Source: 2-02-FULL-48-14 sp964356195 (GTDB lineage: Bacteria > Patescibacteriota > Gracilibacteria > UBA1369 > 2-02-FULL-48-14). From it: DNA of 16,201 nucleotides. Shown here piece by piece: positions 12,623 through 16,201 of the stretch. Each line of letters begins with the position of its first letter. Position 1 is the stretch's first letter. The stretch spans positions 1-16,201 of the forward strand of contig CAYHGP010000022.1 in assembly GCA_964356195.1 (NCBI GenBank). The letters run 5' to 3'. Made by a program: the position numbers and the translations under genes. The notes beneath the pieces were generated by a model. It made no database searches. It was not told the DNA's origin and saw only the letters and a program-made list of their open reading frames with translations.

Positions 12623-13194
12623 TAGCGAAGGTTAAAAGAACGAAGCATGGTGTCCAGCTCTTCGACGGTGAACTCGTCTTCGCCTGGGCGGTAAGAGGCG
12701 GTCACGGTCCAGGCGTTGTCATTTTTGGTTAGATTGGTTTGCATGAAGTCGAGGGTGGGTCCGGAAGTTTCGTTTTTGCCTTCAAAAGTGCTGAGGATGG
12801 TGTTGCTCTCAGCTCCGGCCACCAACAAGGTGATCCCTTCCTGGTCGAGAAGGGTGTAGTTGAGCAAGGTGTCTTCGTGGTCGGCGAGTTTTTTTTGTGC
12901 GAAGTCGTAGCTGGTGTCACTGTTGGTGTTATCCTCCTTCAGGATTGTGAGGTTTGCGGTGAAGATACTATCTTTCACGTTGTTGCGAAAAGCCACTTTG
13001 AGTCCGTCCGGGTATTCGGAAGTGAAGGAATCCACCACTTCCCATTCTTTGGGAACTTCAAGCTGAAACTCCGCCGTTTTATAGGTGTAATAGTAGGTGT
13101 CTGCCGTGTCACTTGTTGTGCTGCCGGAATCGCTGCCGCCACACGCTGTTAAAAAGAGACTGAGTCCGACGATGAGAGGAAATGGATTTTTCAT
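12622..13194 (-). CDS. Putative lipoprotein with PsbP-like (DUF1795-like) fold (190 aa)
   Basis: A classic type II signal peptide is visible: a Lys at position 2, a hydrophobic stretch (residues 5-15) and lipobox LTAC, making Cys18 the lipidated residue. A Gly/Ser/Thr/Asp linker (19-34) follows. The mature domain includes FQLEVPKEWEVVDSF, GLKVAFRNN and later beta-strand-like stretches, ending VEELDTMLRSFNLR. The FxLEVPxxW pattern is typical of PsbP/DUF1795-type small lipoproteins, whose ligands are mostly unknown; this assignment is by eye. The stop overlaps the lgt start (TAATG). No Shine-Dalgarno sequence precedes the ATG. The protein is presumably anchored on the outer face of the cytoplasmic membrane. 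Confidence 0.85.
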   Translation of the reverse strand: MKNPFPLIVGLSLFLTACGGSDSGSTTSDTADTYYYTYKTAEFQLEVPKEWEVVDSFTSEYPDGLKVAFRNNVKDSIFTANLTILKEDNTNSDTSYDFAQKKLADHEDTLLNYTLLDQEGITLLVAGAESNTILSTFEGKNETSGPTLDFMQTNLTKNDNAWTVTASYRPGEDEFTVEELDTMLRSFNLR

Positions 13195-13241
13195 ATGCGT
13201 TTACTTTATCGAAACCGGAGGATTTTGGACATGGATTTATC

Positions 13242-13270
13242 TTGACATTCTTTTACAGATCCTATAAATA
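13242..13270 (+). promoter_or_regulatory. Promoter upstream of folC
   Basis: A perfect TTGACA (13242-13247), a 17-nt spacer and TAAATA (13265-13270); TATAAA at 13263 would give a 15-nt spacer. Predicted initiation is near 13277. It lies in the 94-bp divergent region between the lipoprotein and folC. Confidence 0.55.
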
Positions 13271-13288
13271 TTTTCTAGCTCAGTTTTT

Positions 13289-13444
13289 TTGATCTTTGAC
13301 AACTTGATTCATCGCCGAGGCAAGAACTCTCTTTTTCTTCCGTCACAGGAGGAAAAAGAATACACCTGCGCGGAACGTGCTTTGGAAGCTCGAATAAGGT
13401 ATTTTTCATTTCTTGAAAATTTTCTCTTTGAGTTTCTTAGGTCT
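13289..13444 (+). CDS. Probable N-terminal fragment of folC before gap 2
   Basis: An open, protein-like frame starts at TTG 13289, about 12 nt after the predicted transcription start, and runs into the gap. It encodes a charged stretch (HRRGKNSLFLPSQEEKEYT) then a helix-like ERALEARIRYFSFLENFLFEF. No ATG is available in this frame. FolC proteins begin with a helical region of about this length before their P-loop, so this is plausibly the same gene as the downstream fragment. The frame differs from the fragment after the gap, but the gap length is arbitrary. A separate short gene is the alternative. Confidence 0.4.
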
Positions 13445-13544
13445 NNNNNNNNNNNNNNNNNNNNNNNNNNNNNNNNNNNNNNNNNNNNNNNNNNNNNNNN
13501 NNNNNNNNNNNNNNNNNNNNNNNNNNNNNNNNNNNNNNNNNNNN
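13445..13544. other. Assembly gap 2 (100 N)
   Basis: Exactly 100 N, a placeholder for an unknown length. It removes the folC ATP-binding P-loop region. From the usual spacing in FolC, I infer that the true missing length is more than 100 bp. Confidence 0.95.
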
Positions 13545-14381
13545 GGCGGGCGCTACGATGCGACGAACGTCATCAAGAACTCCGTGGCCGTCATTACGAA
13601 TATTGATTTGGAACATAAGGAAATTTTGGGAGGGACGAAGGCGAAAATTGCTTTCCAAAAAGCTGGGATTATTAAACGAAAGTCGACGGTGATTGTGGGC
13701 GAGCAAAATAAAAGACTTCAGGCCGTGTTTCAAAAAGAGGCCAAGAAAAACAAGACGACGATGATGGCTTTGAAGCCTCGAGATATTCGACCGCTGAAGT
13801 TCAGCATTGAAGGTCAAGAATTTGATTTTCAGGATTTTAAAAAACTTCATACGCCTTTATTGGGGCGCTACCAGTTGGACAACGCGGCTCTCGCCATTTT
13901 GGCGGCGCGTGCTTTGAATGAGCGTGGATTCACCATCGGAGAAGAAAATATTCGCGAAGGTTTGAAATCAGTTCATTGGCCGCTGCGTCTGGAGCGTGTT
14001 CATAGCAGTCCCGATATTATTTTGGATGCCGGGCACAATTTGCACGGGGTGAGGGCGGTGGCGAAAACCATCGACCAAATTTTCATGCGCAAAGGACGGA
14101 TTTTGATTTTGGGATGTTCTCAAGACAAACCTTACATAGAGATGTCGAAAATTCTGGCGGAACTTTCCAATGTCATTATTGTTACGAAAGCAAAACACCA
14201 CGGAGCGGACCCCAAGGAAATTCGCAACGCCATAGAGGCTCCACGAAAAAAAATCCTTATGACTCGTAATGTTGCGGAAGCGCTTAAGCTCGCGCAAAAA
14301 ATGGCTCAAAAAAAGAGTTTGATTCTGGTGCTGGGTGGCCTCTACCTTGCGGCAGAGGCGGAGGAAGTTTTAACTGCCTAG
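13545..14381 (+). CDS. folC: Bifunctional folylpolyglutamate/dihydrofolate synthase (5' part in gap)
   Basis: FolC belongs to the Mur ligase superfamily; it adds glutamate to dihydropteroate or folates using ATP. The visible 278 residues begin with GGRYDATNVI and continue with VITNIDLEHKEILGGT and IAFQKAGIIKRKSTV, a near-textbook FolC central-domain series. GRYQLDNAALAILAARAL, the WPLRLERV segment and DAGHNLHG follow, where many FolC proteins have WPGRLE and DGAHNP. The C-terminal ligase domain has ILILGCSQDKPYIEM and LGGLYLAAEAEEVL, corresponding to the family's DKD and GSLYL-xx-E elements. The P-loop is in the gap. The TAG stop shares CTAG (14378-14381) with the clpP stop on the other strand. 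Folate biosynthesis is often incomplete in CPR bacteria, so a salvage role is possible. Confidence 0.9.
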   Translation, partial: GGRYDATNVIKNSVAVITNIDLEHKEILGGTKAKIAFQKAGIIKRKSTVIVGEQNKRLQAVFQKEAKKNKTTMMALKPRDIRPLKFSIEGQEFDFQDFKKLHTPLLGRYQLDNAALAILAARALNERGFTIGEENIREGLKSVHWPLRLERVHSSPDIILDAGHNLHGVRAVAKTIDQIFMRKGRILILGCSQDKPYIEMSKILAELSNVIIVTKAKHHGADPKEIRNAIEAPRKKILMTRNVAEALKLAQKMAQKKSLILVLGGLYLAAEAEEVLTA

Positions 14382-15052
14382 CGACGATTCACAATGCCAT
14401 CCACGAGGCCGTAAGTTTTGGCTTCTTCGGCGGTCATGAAGTTGTCGCGGTCGGTGTCTTCCTCGACTTTCTTCAGTTTTTGACCCGTGTGTTTCGCAAT
14501 GATGCTGTTCAACAAATCCTTGGTTTTAATGATGTGATCGGCATGAATGCGGATGTCGGAAGCCTGGCCTTCGGTTCCTCCCAAAGGTTGGTGAATCATG
14601 ACCTCTGCATTGGGAAGGGCAAAACGTTTCCCCTTGGCTCCTCCACAGAGCAGTACGGCTCCCATGGAAGCGGCCATTCCCATCACGACGGTGGAAACAT
14701 CGGGCTTCACGTATTGCATGGTGTCGTAAATGGCGAGACCCGCGGTAACGTGCCCGCCTGGGGAGTTGATGTACATAATCATGTCTCTCTTCGCGTCTTC
14801 CTGTTCCAAAAAGAGCATTTGGGCAATGAGCAGGCTGGCCATGTTGGACTCCACTTCTGTGAACATGAAGATGATACGATCTCTTAACAAACGAGAATAA
14901 ATGTCGTAAGAACGTTCCCCCTCGTGCGTCTTTTCGAGTACGGTAGGAATGAGCATACTGGTGATTTCGCGGGCAAGGCCTTGCTTGTTCTGCAGGTATT
15001 TCGCTTGATCACGAAGAAGACTGCTTTTAGTGTAATGATGAAAATCGTTCAT
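14378..15052 (-). CDS. clpP: ATP-dependent Clp protease proteolytic subunit
   Basis: ClpP forms the double-heptamer serine protease chamber that works with ClpX/ClpA/ClpC unfoldases. The catalytic triad is intact and spaced as in E. coli: Ser129 in GMAASMGAVLL, His154 in MIHQPLGG, Asp203 in DTDRDNFM (separations 25 and 49). YINSPGGHVTAGLAIYDTM (94-112) provides the oxyanion region. The core N-terminus LIPTVLEKTHEGERSYDIYSRLL starts at residue 34. The first 33 residues (MNDFHHYTKSS then RDQAKYLQNKQ) form a longer-than-usual leader that may be a propeptide. An internal ATG at Met33 is an alternative start, but the predicted promoter and leader fit 15052. The gene has a divergent upstream region with an inverted repeat around its -10. 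Confidence 0.97.
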   Translation of the reverse strand: MNDFHHYTKSSLLRDQAKYLQNKQGLAREITSMLIPTVLEKTHEGERSYDIYSRLLRDRIIFMFTEVESNMASLLIAQMLFLEQEDAKRDMIMYINSPGGHVTAGLAIYDTMQYVKPDVSTVVMGMAASMGAVLLCGGAKGKRFALPNAEVMIHQPLGGTEGQASDIRIHADHIIKTKDLLNSIIAKHTGQKLKKVEEDTDRDNFMTAEEAKTYGLVDGIVNRR

Positions 15053-15071
15053 AGATGGAATGGGTTTTAAT

Positions 15072-15088
15072 ACGCACTTGGCGTGCGT
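15072..15088 (-). promoter_or_regulatory. Hairpin in the clpP 5' leader
   Basis: ACGCAC (15072-15077) and GTGCGT (15083-15088) form a perfect 6-bp inverted repeat with a 5-nt loop. In the clpP transcript it sits about 20 nt before the ATG. It could tune translation or mRNA stability. There is no T-run, so termination is unlikely. Confidence 0.45.
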
Positions 15089-15096
15089 GGCGATTA

Positions 15097-15134
15097 ATGA
15101 CCCGACTATTATACACGAAGTTTTCCCGGGTCAT
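15097..15134. promoter_or_regulatory. Perfect inverted repeat flanking the clpP -10, candidate operator
   Basis: ATGACCCG (15097-15104) and CGGGTCAT (15127-15134) are exact reverse complements, 30 bp centre to centre (about three helical turns), with 22 bp between. The clpP -10 lies between the arms; one arm covers the predicted start site and the other the -35 region. It is not CIRCE (HrcA), not the HAIR repeat (HspR), and not the direct-heptad CtsR box. Confidence 0.5.
15108..15113 (-). promoter_or_regulatory. -10 element of clpP
   Basis: A perfect TATAAT on the minus strand. Predicted initiation near 15101 gives a leader of about 49 nt. The -35 region is weak (ATGACC or CCATGA depending on spacing), which is compatible with an activated or regulated promoter. 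A weaker TATTAA at 15067-15072 could give a short-leader start. Confidence 0.55.
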
Positions 15135-15145
15135 GGGGAGAACAC

Positions 15146-15173
15146 TTGCTGGATTTAATTTTTGTGTTAAGAT
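15146..15173 (+). promoter_or_regulatory. Promoter of the 160-aa unknown gene, predicted leaderless
   Basis: TTGCTG (15146-15151), a 16-nt spacer and TAAGAT (15168-15173), with an extended -10 TG at 15165-15166. The ATG at 15182 follows after eight bases, so transcription would start at or next to the ATG. Confidence 0.6.
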
Positions 15174-15181
15174 TCCGCCCT

Positions 15182-15664
15182 ATGCAAAAGCCTCGATTCG
15201 ACGAAAATCCTCATATCGTAACCATTGGAGTTCCGGCGCCTTACCTGGTTGATTTCCGCAATGGAACGTTTCCTCGTGTCAGAACGGCCGAGTATCCGAA
15301 TTCCCCGATTTTTGAACTCCATCATGGACTTTACACTCCCGATTCTAAAGCACTTCGTATTTGCGCCCAGACGAAACTGGTGATTGCGGATTTGGTTTCA
15401 GATATTACGGGGCCTTCCATTCCTGCTTCCCGTCAGACTCGAGGAATTCTAAAGGTGTTTCCAAAGGCTAAAATATGGTTTTTGACCAATACTGATGAGG
15501 AAAGTCTTGCTCGTACCTTTGCTTTGGATGACCTTATGTCTTCTCGCGTCGTCGGGTCCACTCCCTATGAAGGTGGCCTTTTGAATGACGAAGAGGCTGT
15601 TTTAGAGCCTCATGCCTTTTACAGGAAGGCACTTCAATTGGCACTTCCACCATTTTCCTATTGA
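15182..15664 (+). CDS. Hypothetical protein (160 aa)
   Basis: I do not recognise this family. It is soluble with no signal peptide. HIVTIGVPAPYLVDF (11-25) may begin a beta strand-rich part. A possible alpha/beta core follows: KLVIADLVSDITGPSI, then a helix, AKIWFLTNTDEESLARTFALDDLM, and VVGSTPYEGG. The Asp-rich strand end (VIADLVSD) and the strand-plus-DDLM helix recall receiver or flavodoxin-like folds in outline only; no phosphorylation site is assigned. I chose ATG 15182, not the in-frame ATG at 15146, because the latter overlaps the promoter -35. The stop TGA (15662-15664) is embedded in the -35 of the rRNA promoter. Position next to rrn and clpP gives no clear functional hint. Confidence 0.7.
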   Translation: MQKPRFDENPHIVTIGVPAPYLVDFRNGTFPRVRTAEYPNSPIFELHHGLYTPDSKALRICAQTKLVIADLVSDITGPSIPASRQTRGILKVFPKAKIWFLTNTDEESLARTFALDDLMSSRVVGSTPYEGGLLNDEEAVLEPHAFYRKALQLALPPFSY

Positions 15665-15688
15665 CTTTAGGTTGGACCCAGCTAAAAT
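15661..15688 (+). promoter_or_regulatory. Candidate rRNA operon promoter
   Basis: TTGACT (15661-15666), a 16-nt spacer and TAAAAT (15683-15688), overlapping the stop of the upstream gene. Initiation near 15695 gives a leader of about 207 nt before 16S. The placement upstream of boxB-like and boxA elements supports it. Confidence 0.6.
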
Positions 15689-15696
15689 CGTCAAGC

Positions 15697-15716
15697 GCAT
15701 TCCTCAAACGGAGTGC
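15697..15716 (+). promoter_or_regulatory. boxB-like hairpin in the rRNA leader
   Basis: GCATTCC (15697-15703) pairs with GGAGTGC (15710-15716), 7 bp with one wobble and a 6-nt TCAAAC loop. It lies 20 nt before boxA, the order seen in rRNA leader antitermination sites. Confidence 0.5.
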
Positions 15717-15736
15717 CACTTCTTTCTTTGCACATT

Positions 15737-15753
15737 TGCCCTTTGACAATTCA
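15737..15753 (+). promoter_or_regulatory. boxA antitermination element of the rRNA leader
   Basis: TGCCCTTTGACAATTCA matches the E. coli rrn boxA region TGCTCTTTAACAATTTA at 14 of 17 positions. In rrn leaders boxA binds NusB/S10 and lets RNA polymerase resist Rho. The embedded TTGACA resembles a -35 but has no partner -10 at proper distance. Confidence 0.7.
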
Positions 15754-15791
15754 GACCTAATAGAGATCCCAAATTCTAAGGTTTTAACGAA

Positions 15792-15813
15792 ACTCGCGGC
15801 TTCGGCTACGAGT
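15792..15813 (+). other. UUCG-capped hairpin in the rRNA leader
   Basis: ACTCG/CGAGT plus GGC/GCT around a TTCG loop, with one C/A mismatch. It is probably part of the folded pre-rRNA leader. Confidence 0.4.
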
Positions 15814-15839
15814 ATAAATAAATTGTAAATTTGGACTTT

Positions 15840-15858
15840 CTCCCCAGCCAATGGGGAG
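15840..15858 (+). other. GC-rich hairpin in the rRNA leader
   Basis: CTCCCC (15840-15845) pairs with GGGGAG (15853-15858) around a 7-nt loop, extendable by one or two weak pairs. There is no T-run. It is probably a processing or folding element of pre-rRNA. Confidence 0.45.
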
Positions 15859-15881
15859 AGTCACTTCAAACTACTAAATCA

Positions 15882-15903
15882 AAAGTTCACTTCGGTGAAC
15901 TTT
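15882..15903 (+). other. C(UUCG)G hairpin at the 5' boundary of 16S rRNA
   Basis: AAAGTTCAC (15882-15890) and GTGAACTTT (15895-15903) form a perfect 9-bp stem closed by TTCG. The 3' arm reaches the first bases of predicted mature 16S (about 15902). Confidence 0.6.
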
Positions 15904-16201
15904 ATTGGAGAGTTTGATTCTGGCTCAGGGTGAACGTTGGCGGTGCGTCTAATACATGCAAGTCGAGCGAGGCTTCGAGCCGAGCGGCGGACGGCTGAGT
16001 AACACGTTGGTAACTACCTCAAACTCAGGGATAACTGTGAGAAATCATAGCTAATACCGGATAGTCCCGAAAGGGTAAAGATTTATCGGTTTGAGAGGTG
16101 CCTGCGGCCTATCAGTTAGTTGGTAAGGTAACGGCTTACCAAGACGATGACGGGTAACTGGTCTGAGAGGATGGCCAGTCAGAGGGAAACTGAGACACGG
16201 T
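15902..16201 (+). rRNA. rrs: 16S ribosomal RNA, 5' part (runs off the window)
   Basis: The conserved AGAGTTTGATTCTGGCTCAG starts at 15909, corresponding to E. coli position 8, so the mature 5' end is near 15902. GTCTAATACATGCAAGTCGA, GGCGGACGGCTGAGTAACAC and the terminal AACTGAGACACGGT are universal bacterial blocks. About 300 nt are present. The variable region after GTCGAGCG is short, giving a sequence slightly shorter than E. coli over this span. The 3' anti-Shine-Dalgarno end lies outside the window. Confidence 0.98.

Noticed and set aside
13413..13544. ATG at 13413 as the folC start
   Set aside because: Frame continuity through 100 N is arbitrary, and the other frame before the gap is longer and more protein-like.
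15743..15748. TTGACA as the -35 of a second rRNA promoter
   Set aside because: No -10 at 15-19 nt, and the hexamer is explained by a 17-nt boxA match.
1..16201. TGA-to-glycine recoding as in Gracilibacteria
   Set aside because: Several genes end at TGA in sensible places and no long coding frame is interrupted by in-frame TGA.

Overview
This window looks like chromosomal DNA from a small-genome candidate-phylum (CPR/Patescibacteria) bacterium, most likely the Peregrinibacteria side of the Gracilibacteria-Peregrinibacteria group. That placement is an inference from protein style and the partial 16S; no search was run. Several genes end in TGA (positions 1809, 5054, 15664), so TGA appears to work as a stop here. 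This argues against the Gracilibacteria/Absconditabacteria code in which TGA is glycine. Two runs of exactly 100 N (2054-2153 and 13445-13544) are assembly gaps of unknown true length.

Layout. Positions 1-597 hold the 3' end of gyrB. A Asp/Thr/Gly-repeat lipoprotein (671-1432), a small unknown protein (1516-1809) and rpsU (1857 into gap 1) follow. Then come prmC and prfA (2154-4064), the methyltransferase and the release factor it modifies. Next are a one-helix membrane protein on the minus strand, a His/Ala/Pro-rich protein behind a structured leader, and tatD. A minus-strand block (5850-9811) contains a 593-aa unknown protein, radA and an HNH nuclease-like gene. A plus-strand RNA/translation block follows: tRNA-Lys directly joined to efp, a cupin-like protein, tRNA-Cys, tRNA-Leu and a four-helix membrane protein. 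A minus-strand pair couples a lipoprotein to lgt, the enzyme that lipidates lipoproteins. folC (broken by gap 2) converges on clpP. An unknown 160-aa gene then precedes an rRNA leader with promoter, boxB-like hairpin and boxA, and the first 300 nt of 16S rRNA.

Shared logic. Most of the content is core machinery: replication and repair (GyrB, RadA), translation (bS21, PrmC, RF1, EF-P, tRNAs, 16S), envelope (Lgt and two lipoproteins) and proteolysis (ClpP). The most interesting signals are in expression architecture rather than a novel gene cluster. No start in the window has a convincing Shine-Dalgarno sequence at normal spacing. At several genes the -10 element lies only 6-8 nt before the ATG, which predicts leaderless mRNAs. 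Extended -10 elements recur. Terminators, promoters and stop codons overlap, and convergent genes share palindromic stop tetranucleotides. Other points are a perfect inverted repeat flanking the clpP -10, an unexplained two-hairpin leader at 4400-4444, and a 593-aa protein with a tentative RelA/SpoT-like arrangement. I did not find a defence system, CRISPR array, IS element or prophage.
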